NCBI RefSeq assembly: GCF_003481985.1
Contig: NZ_QUMD01000006.1
Location: forward strand, 1 to 64,000
DNA: 64,000 nt
Reading direction: 5' to 3'
From: Clostridium sp. OF09-36
Lineage (GTDB): Bacteria; Bacillota; Clostridia; Lachnospirales; Lachnospiraceae
The position numbers and the translations under genes are program-made. Within the stretch, counting starts at the first letter, position 1, and every line of letters starts with the position of its first letter. The notes under the pieces are model-generated. The model was given only the letters and a program-made list of their open reading frames with translations. It made no database searches and was not told the origin of the DNA. This document shows, one piece after another, positions 34,338-43,079 of this stretch.

Positions 34338-35066
34338 ATGAAAGGCACAGTGAATGGAAAATCTTTGGATCAGGTGCTGAGTGAATTGAAGGCACCGTTT
34401 CCAGAAGAGGAACTTAAGAAGAATGAAAAAAATGAAACGTATATTCCGGTTGAAAGCCTGGAGAGCCGTTTGAACAGTGTCATCGGGGTTTTAAACTATG
34501 ATACTTTGGTTACGTATGAAGGTATCCAGGAAGTTCTCGGGCGCTTTGTGGTAGTGGCCAAGACGATTCTGATTATCTATGATGATGAACGGAATGCCTT
34601 GATCCGAAAGTCTGCGCTTGGAGGCAGTAATATCATTGTTGTCAAAGATACTGGAAAGCCGTCCAGTTTAAAAACGGATATCGCAGCTGCACAATCGGAA
34701 AGTTTCAAAAATGTATGTAAGTTGCTTCAGATTGGTATCAGCCAGATCAGGAGCGGCAAGCAGCGCAGAGGACAGAATGGCACTAAGCAGCGCAGGGAAG
34801 AAAAGAATTTATATAAAATTCGTTTTACGTCTTCCCTTTCTGCGGGTAACAAATGCTATAAGGCAGATTGTGTGGATATAGCGACAGAAGAAAAGTTCCT
34901 GTTCGTAATTTTTAGTGGTCAGTACTCAAAGATTGAGAAATATGTAGAGTTTTCAAAATTTGTGCGTACCTACCGGGAAGGAAAAGAACTGGCCTTTTAT
35001 GGACGTAAAGATGAATTTCATGGCCAGCGACGAATTGTTTTTGAGGAACCATCTGTAAAAGAATAA
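34338..35066 (+). CDS. Rad52/Sak-like single-strand annealing protein (putative)
   Basis: 242 aa from the ATG at 34338 (AGAGGAGGAAGG upstream). The N-terminal two thirds follow the layout of Rad52-family phage annealing proteins: YIPVESLESRLNSVIG, an LIIYDDE strand, a basic/glycine loop, then AQSESFKNVCKLLQIG matching the DAxxxAFKRAxxxLGIG motif. The middle is basic (GKQRRGQNGTKQRREEK). Such proteins anneal complementary single strands coated by SSB; an SSB gene follows by 26 bp. The family call is by eye and moderate; gene context strengthens it. Confidence 0.55.
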   Translation: MKGTVNGKSLDQVLSELKAPFPEEELKKNEKNETYIPVESLESRLNSVIGVLNYDTLVTYEGIQEVLGRFVVVAKTILIIYDDERNALIRKSALGGSNIIVVKDTGKPSSLKTDIAAAQSESFKNVCKLLQIGISQIRSGKQRRGQNGTKQRREEKNLYKIRFTSSLSAGNKCYKADCVDIATEEKFLFVIFSGQYSKIEKYVEFSKFVRTYREGKELAFYGRKDEFHGQRRIVFEEPSVKE

Positions 35067-35091
35067 AAAATAATGAAATGGAGGATAGAGC

Positions 35092-35529
35092 ATGAATCGA
35101 GTTATATTGATGGGTCGATTGACCAGGGATCCGGAAGTCAGGTACACTCAGGGTGAGCGCTCCATGGCCGTTGCCAGATATACACTGGCAGTTGACCGGA
35201 GAGGAGCAAGAAAGAGCCAGGACGGAAATGAGCAGACTGCCGATTTTATTAATATCGTGGCATTTGACAGAGCAGGTGAGTTTGCAGAGAAGTATTTTCG
35301 TCAGGGGATGCGTGTACTGGTGTCCGGACGCATCCAGACTGGCAGTTACACCAACAAAGAAGGTCAGCGTGTTTATACCACAGATATCATCGCAGATGAT
35401 CAGGAATTTGCTGATAGTAAAAATGCGTCCGCTGGAGGAAAACAGGCACCAGAAATGGGAAAGCCGATCGGTGATGGCTTTATGTCAATACCGGATGGCG
35501 TAGAAGATGAGAGTTTGCCATTTAACTAA
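35092..35529 (+). CDS. ssb: Single-stranded DNA-binding protein
   Basis: 145 aa with the SSB OB-fold: MNRVILMGRLTRDPEVRYT, a basic/acidic loop and YFRQGMRVLVSGRIQTGSY, and the acidic tail ending ESLPFN, close to the DDDLPF consensus that recruits replication and repair partners. Length is slightly short for the family. ATGGAGGATAG precedes the ATG. It forms an operon with the putative annealing protein, a combination typical of phage and plasmid recombination modules. Confidence 0.95.
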   Translation: MNRVILMGRLTRDPEVRYTQGERSMAVARYTLAVDRRGARKSQDGNEQTADFINIVAFDRAGEFAEKYFRQGMRVLVSGRIQTGSYTNKEGQRVYTTDIIADDQEFADSKNASAGGKQAPEMGKPIGDGFMSIPDGVEDESLPFN

Positions 35530-35545
35530 ATATGTGCATGCTAGA

Positions 35546-35577
35546 GGAGGTTCTGATTTTTCAGAGCCTTCTTTATT
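35546..35577 (+). terminator. Terminator after ssb / leader hairpin of next gene
   Basis: GGAGGTTCTGA (35546-35556) pairs with TCAGAGCCTTC (35561-35571) with two non-Watson-Crick positions, then TTTATTTT. It is only 14 bp before the next start codon, so it can act as terminator for ssb or attenuator for the following gene. Confidence 0.6.
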
Positions 35578-35590
35578 TTATGAAAGGGAA

Positions 35591-35758
35591 ATGAAAATGA
35601 AGCAGTATATACCGGATATTACAGAGCGCTTTCCTGAAGGGTATGGCGGTGTTGATATGACACCGGCCTATTTTGGAGAGCCGGTTGACTGGAGTAGAGC
35701 TTATCAAAGAGAAAAGGAAGATTATGAAGATCGAGATATTGATGCTGAAAGAGAATAA
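35591..35758 (+). CDS. Small acidic protein
   Basis: 55 aa, MKMKQYIPDITERFPEGYGG at the N-terminus and a charged C-terminus (REKEDYEDRDID). GAAAGGG lies a few bases upstream. It overlaps the next gene by 35 bp. Similar tiny acidic proteins are common in conjugative elements of Clostridia, but no family can be named. Confidence 0.6.
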   Translation: MKMKQYIPDITERFPEGYGGVDMTPAYFGEPVDWSRAYQREKEDYEDRDIDAERE

Positions 35759-36103
35759 TGAACGCGGGGTAAGAATGATGTTTCTTTCACTGGAGCAGCT
35801 TCAGAAATTGAAGCTTAATCCTACTCGCGCGGATTATGAAATTGCTTATGAGACGGAAGTGAAAGAGCAGGAGGGAACGGCATTGAATGTATCAGAAATT
35901 ATGGAGGGTCTGTATGAGAGATTAAATCGCCAGATCGTCCCAATAGAAAAACAATGCGTTCCATGTCGGTAGGAGATATTATTCAGATCGATGGCAAAGA
36001 ATTATTCTTTTGCGATTCTGTGGGATTTAAGAAAATTTCTTTTGCTGGTACGGGGGAACTCGTTTTGAAGGCCGGGAAAGAGAACTCAGAGAAAGGAAAA
36101 TAA
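35724..36103 (+). pseudogene. YodL-like domain protein, frameshifted
   Basis: Frame 1 from the ATG at 35724 reads LSLEQLQKLKLNPTRADYEI and LYERLNRQ, then ends at 35972. Another frame from about 35930 reads MRSMSVGDIIQIDGKELFFC and SVGFKKI to a TAA at 36101-36103. In YodL-like proteins these two halves are continuous (YERFN...RP...SMSVSDV...YYVDSFGF). A one-base change in 35915-35935 would join them. The family is a common plasmid/ICE accessory domain of unknown function. No slippery heptamer is evident, so mutation or sequencing error is likely. Confidence 0.6.
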
Positions 36104-36232
36104 TCAGATCCTGGTAGACCAGGTTGCGATGAGAGTGTTGTACTTCGCATAAAGCACCTGAAAACAGCGTGAGGATCAGGAATGATTAGTAGCATGGGAG
36201 GCTACAGGTGCTGCCATATCCAGTTCTGGAAT

Positions 36233-36965
36233 ATGGTGATTATGGAAAAAGAAAAACGATATGTTGCCTCCATCTCAGGAGGAAAGGACTCCATGGCAAT
36301 GTTTTAGGGCTTATGGAAAAGGGCTGGCCGTTAACGCACTGCGTCTATTTTGATACCGGTATGGAGTTTTCATGCATTCGGAAAAATATAGAGAAAGTCC
36401 GACTGGAATTGGAGCAGTATGGGTGCGAACTTGTTATTCTACAGCCGGAAAGGCATTTCCTGGAAGAAATGCTCCTTCGACGGATCAAGTGCCGGGACGG
36501 ATCATCGCACTATGGAAGCTATTGGTGCGGTGGGCCATGCCGCTGGATGACACGCCTTAAGATCAATGCCTGCGAAAAATATGTAAAATCACTCGGAGCA
36601 ACTGCGGTGGAATACATAGGGATCGCAGCAGATGAATCTGGCCGAGTAAAGGAAAAGTGCTATCCATTGGTCGAATGGGGCTGGACTGAATATCAGTGCC
36701 TTCAGTATTGTTATGCGAAGGGATATAACTGGCTGGAGGGAGGCATAGAGCTGTATTCCATTCTTGACAGGGTAAGCTGCTGGTGCTGCCGGAACAAAAA
36801 TTTGCGGGAGTTGAATGCAATCTATCATAACCTGCCGCAGTATTGGACAAGCTTAGAGCTCTTCAGAGTTATATCGAAGAGCCATATAAGCCGCCGTATA
36901 CGATTTTCGATTTAGAGGAGCGGTTCGCAAAAAAGGGAAGACAGCGGGGACTCTGGGAAGTATAA
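36233..36965 (+). pseudogene. PAPS-reductase-like (SGGKDS) protein, two frameshifts
   Basis: The ATG at 36233 (or 36242) reads KRYVASISGGKDSMAMF and stops at once. One G restored at about 36303 continues LGLMEKGWPLTHCVYFDTGM and on through a cysteine-rich region (YWCGGPCRW, SCWCCRNKN). At about 36846 the frame is lost again; one more G gives DKLRALQSYIEEPYKPPYT to a TAA at 36963-36965. The family (adenine-nucleotide alpha hydrolase, PP-loop) includes phosphoadenosine reductases and DNA-modification DndC-like proteins; plasmid/phage members of this type are common. Both lesions lie next to G pairs. Confidence 0.65.
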
Positions 36966-37027
36966 GGATCTTGCGGAGCAGAGTCTTGGTATAGCAGAAT
37001 GCTAAATGTGTGAAATAATACCTATGA

Positions 37028-37058
37028 GCGGTTGATCGAAAAGGTCAGCCGCTTTTTT
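37028..37058 (+). terminator. Terminator upstream of the SOS operon
   Basis: GCGGTTGA (37028-37035) pairs with TCAGCCGC (37045-37052), one G-T pair, followed by seven T. Confidence 0.8.
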
Positions 37059-37075
37059 TGCCTGAAAATCCCATA

Positions 37076-37124
37076 TTGACATCTGGGAATGAAATGCTTA
37101 AAATGAAAATAGAACAAATGTTCG
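37076..37124 (+). promoter_or_regulatory. SOS promoter with LexA box
   Basis: TTGACA (37076-37081) and TAAAAT (37099-37104), 17 bp apart. AGAACAAATGTTCG at 37111-37124 fits the Gram-positive LexA/DinR box (GAAC-N4-GTTC) and lies over the transcription start. LexA should repress the polymerase operon until DNA damage. Confidence 0.85.
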
Positions 37125-37140
37125 ATTTAAAGGAGCGGAT

Positions 37141-38403
37141 ATGAAAAAAGTTATTTTTCATGTAGATGTGAATTCCGCCTTTTTATCCTGGGAGGCGTGT
37201 TACAGGATCCATCATCTGGGGGGAAAGCAGGATTTGCGACAGCTGGTGAGTGCCGTGGGAGGAGATCAGGAGAAAAGACATGGGATCATTTTGGCAAAAT
37301 CTATTCCGGCAAAGAAATATCATATTCAGACCGGGGAAACGGTTGTTTCTGCAAAGGAAAAATGTCCGGACCTGGTTCTGGTGCCGCCCAATTATGATCT
37401 CTATAACCGATCTTCAAAAGCTCTGATAAAACTGTTAAGTGAGTATACGGACAAGATCGAGCAATATAGTATAGATGAGGCTTTTTTGGATATGACCGGC
37501 TGCTGCCAGGATCCGATAACGACTGCGTATGAAATAAAAAATCGTGTGCATGCAGAATTAGGGTTCACTGTAAATATTGGTGTTTCCGAAAATAAGCTTC
37601 TGGCAAAAATGGCTTCAGATTTTACGAAGCCGGATCACGTTCATACGCTCTGGAAATCAGAAATGTCAGAAAAAATGTGGCATCTTCCGGTGGGTGATCT
37701 GTTTTATGTGGGCCATGCCTCTTTATACAAGTTGAAAAAATTGGGATTTCATACGATTGGAGAACTGGCAGCTATGGATCCTGCAATTTTGCGCGCGCAT
37801 ATGAAGTCACAGGGAATACTTATTTGGCAATATGCAAATGGTATAGATGAATCTGCAGTGATCAGCTCACCTCCGCCGGCCAAAGGCTATGGAAATTCTC
37901 TCACCACGCCTTATGATGTTATGGATTGTGAAACTGCCAGGCAGTATCTTTTATCGTTATCGGAAACCATTTCAGCCAGGTTAAGGGCAGATGGAGTAAA
38001 GATTAGCGTTGTTTCTATCAGTCTAAAAGACTGGGATCTGCGTTTTTACGGACATCAAATTACACTATCTGTTCCAACGGATCTGACCCTGGAAATTTAT
38101 GCTGCAGCCTGTCGGTGTTTATCTGAATTGTGGAATGGGATTCCGCTGCGGCATCTCGGGATCCATACCAGCCGTGTATCATCAGATCCCTTTCGCCAGA
38201 TGCAATTTTTTGAAACGATCGACTATGAAAAATACCGGAAGATGGAGAAAACTGTGGATCAGATACGGAAAAGGTTTGGAATGGATAGCATAAAAAGGGC
38301 ATGCTTTTTGCCATCTGCAGGATCTGTAGAAATAGACCATATGGGTGGAGGCGTCAGCCGGGAAAAGCGGACGGTTGATTATTCCCAGGAGAAAATATTA
38401 TAA
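37141..38403 (+). CDS. Y-family translesion DNA polymerase (DinB/UmuC)
   Basis: 420 aa. Catalytic motifs: FHVDVNSAFLSWE with the first metal-binding Asp, and EQYSIDEAFLDMTG with the Asp-Glu pair near residue 117. The little-finger and thumb regions follow (HTIGELAAMDPAILRAHMKS). No UmuD gene is present. AAAGGAGCG precedes the ATG by a few bases. Under LexA control it should give error-prone bypass of lesions, and it heads a three-gene SOS operon with a small protein and a YedK homologue. Plasmid-borne copies of such polymerases are common in Firmicutes. Confidence 0.9.
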   Translation: MKKVIFHVDVNSAFLSWEACYRIHHLGGKQDLRQLVSAVGGDQEKRHGIILAKSIPAKKYHIQTGETVVSAKEKCPDLVLVPPNYDLYNRSSKALIKLLSEYTDKIEQYSIDEAFLDMTGCCQDPITTAYEIKNRVHAELGFTVNIGVSENKLLAKMASDFTKPDHVHTLWKSEMSEKMWHLPVGDLFYVGHASLYKLKKLGFHTIGELAAMDPAILRAHMKSQGILIWQYANGIDESAVISSPPPAKGYGNSLTTPYDVMDCETARQYLLSLSETISARLRADGVKISVVSISLKDWDLRFYGHQITLSVPTDLTLEIYAAACRCLSELWNGIPLRHLGIHTSRVSSDPFRQMQFFETIDYEKYRKMEKTVDQIRKRFGMDSIKRACFLPSAGSVEIDHMGGGVSREKRTVDYSQEKIL

Positions 38404-38415
38404 TATAAGGGGTTG

Positions 38416-38736
38416 ATGAACGTGACCAGATTTGCGCAAGCAACAAAATATGGAATAGATGTAGATAGCGGGATCCCTAAAGGAAACATGTACCATATCG
38501 CCTGTTCGGCATGGTTTACATCAACTGGCCAGACTATGCCAAGATATTTTAAGTTTGAGGATGATGCCGGGGAGGTTCAAACAGTAAAGGACATCCTAGT
38601 GAAATATACGGAAGAAAAGAATTATTCTGGCATACCGAGCCGTGAATATGGATGCGAAGCCGTAATTGGTGGGTTGATTCGGGAATTTAAACTGATATTT
38701 TTCCTGGAGGCTTGTAAATGGGTGATGCTGGTGTGA
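38416..38736 (+). CDS. Small protein of the SOS operon
   Basis: 106 aa from the ATG at 38416 (ATAAGGGG upstream). Short alpha-beta protein (MYHIACSAWFTSTGQTMPRY, DDAGEVQTVKDILV). The family is often found behind DinB-type polymerases in Clostridia, with no known function. It lies 12 bp after the polymerase and 10 bp before yedK, so the three are one unit. Confidence 0.7.
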   Translation: MNVTRFAQATKYGIDVDSGIPKGNMYHIACSAWFTSTGQTMPRYFKFEDDAGEVQTVKDILVKYTEEKNYSGIPSREYGCEAVIGGLIREFKLIFFLEACKWVMLV

Positions 38737-38746
38737 GGAGCAGCTT

Positions 38747-39334
38747 ATGTGTGGAAGATATTTTATAGATGATGAAATGTGGCGGGAAATCAGGAAAATC
38801 TGCAAACAGATTGATGATGCAAAATTGAAAGTGACAGTGGGAGATGTGCGTCCTACCGATATGGCCATGGTTCTGACTGGAATGAAGAATGTGCATCTGG
38901 AGGCAATGCGGTGGGGATTTACAAGTAAGTATCAAGACTGGCTGCTTATTAATGCCAGGGCCGAGAGTATTTTATCGAAGCCTGCATTTCGGAACAGCGT
39001 GCGGAATTGCCGGTGTGTAATTCCTGCAGCTGGTTTTTATGAATGGAATAAAGAAAAAGAAAAAATCTCTTTTACCATGCCGCAGTCAGATATTCTTTAC
39101 ATGGCCGGTGTCTGGCAGCCAACAGAAAAAGAAAGCCAGTTTACGATCATAACAACTGTTCCTAACAGCTCTGTATCATCGGTACATGACCGGATGCCAC
39201 TGGTACTGACACCAGAGGAAATACAGCCATGGATCCAGGACTGGAGCACGGCAGAAAGACTTCTGACGAAGACACCTCCGCTTTTGGAGCAGAGGCAGGA
39301 ATTCGAGCAGTTGTCTATATTTGATATGCAGTAA
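38747..39334 (+). CDS. yedK: SRAP/YedK-like abasic-site protein
   Basis: 195 aa. All signature motifs of SOS response-associated peptidases are present: MCGRY with the catalytic Cys2 exposed after Met removal, INARAES, CVIPAAGFYEW and VHDRMPLVL. These proteins form a thiazolidine DNA-protein crosslink with abasic sites in single-stranded DNA and shield them. With the LexA-box promoter, Y-family polymerase and SSB nearby, it should protect plasmid single strands during replication or transfer. Confidence 0.93.
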   Translation: MCGRYFIDDEMWREIRKICKQIDDAKLKVTVGDVRPTDMAMVLTGMKNVHLEAMRWGFTSKYQDWLLINARAESILSKPAFRNSVRNCRCVIPAAGFYEWNKEKEKISFTMPQSDILYMAGVWQPTEKESQFTIITTVPNSSVSSVHDRMPLVLTPEEIQPWIQDWSTAERLLTKTPPLLEQRQEFEQLSIFDMQ

Positions 39335-39371
39335 GGGGATTTCCGAGGAGGATTCTCCGCTCACGGGCCCA

Positions 39372-39740
39372 TTATCTTTTTTGCGCTTTTACCAACAGCA
39401 TCATGGGACGGCGTAGTTCATCCTTCATGCCTGGAATATCCAGCATATCTGGGGACGGCATAGCTTCTTCCACAGCCTGTAGTGTAAAGCCATTATGTAG
39501 CAATCCCATCAAAATCTGCGTTAAAGTATGGTGTTGTTTCACAACATCGTAATCTAAAAAATTTGTGTGCCGTTCTCCGGGCGGATAATAGTTATCGACC
39601 GGCCAGAACTGTGCTGTGCCATCATCGGAATAAATCCAATCCTGATTTATTCCGGCAGTGAAAACCGGATGTTTAATTACTTCAGTATCTGATAGCTCAT
39701 CATAAAAAGAATAACCATCAGGCCTAAAAATATCTTGACC
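39372..39740 (-). pseudogene. C-terminal fragment of a SAM-dependent methyltransferase
   Basis: The ORF (open to 39785) ends with HTLTQILMGLLHNGFTLQAV and DELRRPMMLLVKAQK, the usual C-terminal pattern of class I small-molecule methyltransferases. The SAM-binding half is absent. Its N-terminal end runs into the 3' end of the membrane gene at 39677, so the gene was cut by rearrangement. Approximate limits only. Confidence 0.55.
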
Positions 39741-41047
39741 AATTTCTGATATATCGTTGTTGCTGGATTTATGAGTGGGTTCCATGTTTCCTTTGCGTCC
39801 GGTATATTGTTCCTATTTTCTCCAGTTACTTTCTGGGCATAGAGACGGTTTGACGCATAAGAGAGCATTTCCTTGGCTGCTTCGGCCTCATGCTCTGATA
39901 CTTCAAAGGTTCTGCCATCTGCGAAAGAGAGCATTTTCCATTTGCCTGCTTTCTTTTTCGGGGAGATCCATCCGCTGATGTCTGTGAGAAGTGGAAGATA
40001 GTAAACACCGGCGGCGTCCTGTTCATCAATGATAAAATGATAAGTGACCGTGAACGATCTGTTTCTGGAAACCGGCTGCATGAGAAAATATTCCGTGCAG
40101 AAAAGCTCTCTGATCTGCTTGCGCTGTCCCCATGAATAAAAGTATGAAAGTGTCCGCATGACTGGACCAATGACGATAAGAACGACAAACACTGCGCCTG
40201 TCAGCAGCATAAAGGCTGCGTATATCATAATCGACGAGTAATCGCTGAAAGGCGATGCCGCTTCCCGAAGCATCACTCCACAAAGCGGAATCACCAACGC
40301 AGCTTCCAGTAGGGAGATACCACGAAAAATGGCATTCTGGCAAAACAGATAATAAAAGCTGACAAAGGTAACAGCATTCTGCCCACTGTGGTAGCGAAGC
40401 GGAATCCGCATAAGCAAAAGTTCAGATAAAAGGCCGACAAGCAGTACCGCTTCCTTACATGCAAGGATATAAATTCCATACATCCATATATGGAGCCAGG
40501 TTCCGTAGGAGCCATAAAGGGCCAGTAAATCTCCAACCTTCGCATTTTCCAGAACACTATTCAGGATATTTTCCCCGAAAAACAGGTGATAACCGATGCC
40601 CAATATCAATATGATCCATGCAATATAATCAGGAATGCAAGACAGCACCCAGCGTTTGCGGCTGCCGTGCTCATGCCTCCTCTGTCGTAAGAGCCCGATT
40701 CCCCATAGAATTGGATAAAGAAATACAATAAGAAGCAGCGCAAGGTTCGTTTGTGGCTGCGTTGTCGTTATGATCAGGCTCAGGCGTTTGGCCTGTGAAG
40801 CTGTGCTCTGAAGATTCGGCACATGCGCAAAAATTGATAGCACCGACACAAAGAGTACTGCAAAGACTCCTGGTATCGCCATCAGACTGAATGTTTCTGC
40901 TTTTGACTTTCGCTTCACCAGATTATATAGATCGTTAAGATACAGACCTGCATTCAGATAAAGAAGTATCATTGTGAGCCAAAAGTCCGGTAAATAATCG
41001 GCATCCGCCGTATACAATCGAAAGAAATTCCAGAGTGTCTCTATCAT
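39677..41047 (-). CDS. Multi-pass membrane protein
   Basis: 456 aa with eight or more hydrophobic helices (residues 20-310), then a soluble C-terminal region with a DUF-like beta segment (TYHFIIDEQDAAGVYYLPLL) and a final helix (KIFLGLMVILFMMSY). No signature is recognised. The 3' end overlaps the methyltransferase fragment by about 60-110 bp, which suggests that the C-terminus may not be original. It looks chromosomal in character and may have been picked up by the plasmid. Confidence 0.6.
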   Translation of the reverse strand: MIETLWNFFRLYTADADYLPDFWLTMILLYLNAGLYLNDLYNLVKRKSKAETFSLMAIPGVFAVLFVSVLSIFAHVPNLQSTASQAKRLSLIITTTQPQTNLALLLIVFLYPILWGIGLLRQRRHEHGSRKRWVLSCIPDYIAWIILILGIGYHLFFGENILNSVLENAKVGDLLALYGSYGTWLHIWMYGIYILACKEAVLLVGLLSELLLMRIPLRYHSGQNAVTFVSFYYLFCQNAIFRGISLLEAALVIPLCGVMLREAASPFSDYSSIMIYAAFMLLTGAVFVVLIVIGPVMRTLSYFYSWGQRKQIRELFCTEYFLMQPVSRNRSFTVTYHFIIDEQDAAGVYYLPLLTDISGWISPKKKAGKWKMLSFADGRTFEVSEHEAEAAKEMLSYASNRLYAQKVTGENRNNIPDAKETWNPLINPATTIYQKLVKIFLGLMVILFMMSYQILK

Positions 41048-41159
41048 TTTTCAATTTTCTCCCTATTGAAAGTTATCCTGTTTATTTTTACAGAAATCAT
41101 ATCATATTTTGTCGTAAAAATCCCGATTTGTATTCTTTACGCATTTTGTTAAAATGTCT

Positions 41160-41666
41160 TTAGTCATTGTAATAATTATCTGGATCTCCGTATTTCAGAA
41201 CTGCTTCTTGCTGTTCCTCATCATCTAGGTTTCTCATAAACAGCCAGTTTTCCTCGTACATATAATGGGGGTATCTAAATCGTGTTCTTGCAAACGTATT
41301 ATTTACATAGAGAGCAATATGTTCATCATACTGCTCCACCTTTTCCTCAAATTGAAAACTATAAAGCAGCCAGTTCCATGCGAGAAACAGGAAAAGAAAA
41401 GCTGCGGCCGCGAACATCGGTATCATAACAATTCTTTTCCTCCACCCACAGAAGATTTTATTTACCCGCATTGATAAGAAAAATGTCCCTGTTATCAAAG
41501 CAATCTGCCAGAATATGCAGAAAACAAGCGCGATGGTGATTGCCCTGTCAGGTATGTAATACCAGCCGCCACCCAGCCAACTTTCGCCAGTAAAAAAGAG
41601 AACAGTAAGTACACCAATCATGCCGACTGTGAGCAGCAATATATGGATGCATTTTTTCCTTACCAA
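41160..41666 (-). CDS. Membrane protein, 5' end at a junction
   Basis: About 168 aa if it starts at the TTG at 41666. Two or three helices (KKCIHILLLTVGMIGVLTVL, then ITIALVFCIFWQIALI and FAAAAFLFLFLAWNWLLY) are followed by a soluble tail ending DEEQQEAVLKYGDPDNYYND. The longer frame to 41837 is the antisense of a PTS fragment, so the true start is at or near 41666, or the gene is truncated there. Unrecognised family. Confidence 0.5.
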   Translation of the reverse strand: MVRKKCIHILLLTVGMIGVLTVLFFTGESWLGGGWYYIPDRAITIALVFCIFWQIALITGTFFLSMRVNKIFCGWRKRIVMIPMFAAAAFLFLFLAWNWLLYSFQFEEKVEQYDEHIALYVNNTFARTRFRYPHYMYEENWLFMRNLDDEEQQEAVLKYGDPDNYYND

Positions 41667-41979
41667 GTTTAATCTGAAGACTCCGGGACGTGAGGATGAC
41701 GATGCAGATGAGACCAAGGTAACTCTGTCCAATAACAACTTCACGGAAGTAGCGAAGATCGTTCTGGAAGGCGTTGGCGGTCCGGAGAATGTGGCTTCTA
41801 TTGATAACTGCATTACCAGACTCCGTCTTGAGGTCAAGGATTATACCAAGGTCAATGAAAAGCTGATCAAGTCCGCCGGTGTGGCTGGCGTGATGCGTCC
41901 AAGCAAGACCTCCGTACAGGTCATCATTGGAACCCAGGTACAGTTTGTTGCAGATGAATTCAAGAAACTCTGCAAATAA
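41653..41979 (+). pseudogene. Fragment of a PTS sugar permease (EIIB domain)
   Basis: Sequence recognisable as the end of an EIIC domain (FLTKFNLKTPGRED) followed by a complete EIIB domain: GGPENVASIDNCITRLR with the phosphorylated cysteine, and VAGVMRPSKTSVQVIIGTQ. The membrane EIIC part is absent. It resembles glucose/N-acetylglucosamine-type EIICB enzymes. The 5' break coincides with the start of the opposing membrane gene, a clear recombination junction. A terminator follows at 42016. Confidence 0.75.
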
Positions 41980-42015
41980 GTACGACCTCCCTGGTTTCAT
42001 GCTATAGACATACGA

Positions 42016-42071
42016 AAGGGGCTGTTGCTCCATAGATGAGTGATTATCTATGGAACCGCAGCCCCTTTTGC
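42016..42071 (+). terminator. Terminator of the PTS fragment
   Basis: AAGGGGCTG (42016-42024) and CAGCCCCTT (42059-42067) with an inner CCATAGAT/ATCTATGG stem, then TTTG. Confidence 0.75.
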
Positions 42072-42162
42072 TGTATGAAAGCGGAAGCTGCAGCGCTATC
42101 ATCTATTGATGATTTTGCGACAGCTTTTTCTTCCTTATATTAATGAAGGAGTATTTTACCGC

Positions 42163-43059
42163 TTATTCCAGTGTGCCAGTTACTGATTGCGGGATGGCGA
42201 ATTCCACCGCGCCCATGTAAGCGGGGGCAACATCCGTTTCATCAAAGGTGATCACAAGTTCGCCTTTTTCATTGAAATAAAAGCTTTCATCGCCTCGTAA
42301 TTCTTTAAAATCCCATTCTGGCATATCGCTGTTGTAAAAATAGGTGACAGAGGAATCGGCGGCCATTTGTGCCTGCATCTGTTCCTTTATATTGTCGCTG
42401 ATCGCAGTGAGCATTTCTGGCTTGTTGCGGAAAAGATCAGACAAAGAAATCATTTTGCCGGTGCGTTTATCAATGGTGAAAACTTTGGTATATTCGGTTC
42501 CACTGGCCATTACCAGAGTGGTATCAATTCGCAGGCAGAGATAGTTGGGGGTATCCGTTACCACCTGATAGGAAGAAGTGAGCGAGTAATTGCCCTCTCC
42601 CTGGGATGAGCGCAGGTCGCTTTCATACTGTGCGATTAAGGCATTGGCATATTCTTCGATGCTCTGGTTGACCTCTGCCGGTGCAGACTCTATTTCTGGG
42701 ACATCCACTTTAGCTTCAAAGTGATTGGTCTGGTCTTCGTAAGTCCGGAAGGTGACGATTTTGGAGATTGGGCCAAGGATAGGGACATTTTCCATGGCAT
42801 TTGCAATGGTAGGGTTTATGTTTGTGAGGATTACCAGCGCGGCCATGGCTGCCACAGCAGTTGCACCGGTGTTCCGTAAAATATAAATAATATGTGATTT
42901 CTTTTTCCGTTCGCCTGATTTTGTGGAATGTGACTGGACAGCGGTTGCTGCCTTGCCCTGTGCAATTCCAGCTAAAATACGTTCTTTGGCATGTGGAGAA
43001 ACGGGGATCTGTTCATATTCCTGCTTTAATTCATCAATAGTGTGATTGCTTTCTTTCAT
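42163..43059 (-). CDS. Anti-sigma factor-like protein with DUF3298 domain
   Basis: 298 aa. The cytoplasmic N-terminus (EQIPVSPHAKERILAGIAQG) has the usual anti-sigma start, a single membrane helix lies near residues 65-85 (ATAVAAMAALVILTNINPTI), and the extracytoplasmic part ends in a DUF3298/DUF4163-like domain (FYFNEKGELVITFDETDVAP). It is the second gene after an ECF sigma factor, 20 bp apart, the standard order. The pair should sense an envelope signal. Confidence 0.8.
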   Translation of the reverse strand: MKESNHTIDELKQEYEQIPVSPHAKERILAGIAQGKAATAVQSHSTKSGERKKKSHIIYILRNTGATAVAAMAALVILTNINPTIANAMENVPILGPISKIVTFRTYEDQTNHFEAKVDVPEIESAPAEVNQSIEEYANALIAQYESDLRSSQGEGNYSLTSSYQVVTDTPNYLCLRIDTTLVMASGTEYTKVFTIDKRTGKMISLSDLFRNKPEMLTAISDNIKEQMQAQMAADSSVTYFYNSDMPEWDFKELRGDESFYFNEKGELVITFDETDVAPAYMGAVEFAIPQSVTGTLE

Positions 43060-43079
43060 AGTAAGAACTCCTTTCCGAA

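Noticed and set aside
41667..41837. N-terminal extension of the minus-strand membrane gene
   Set aside because: This stretch is antisense to the well-conserved EIIB domain, so only the part below 41666 is accepted.
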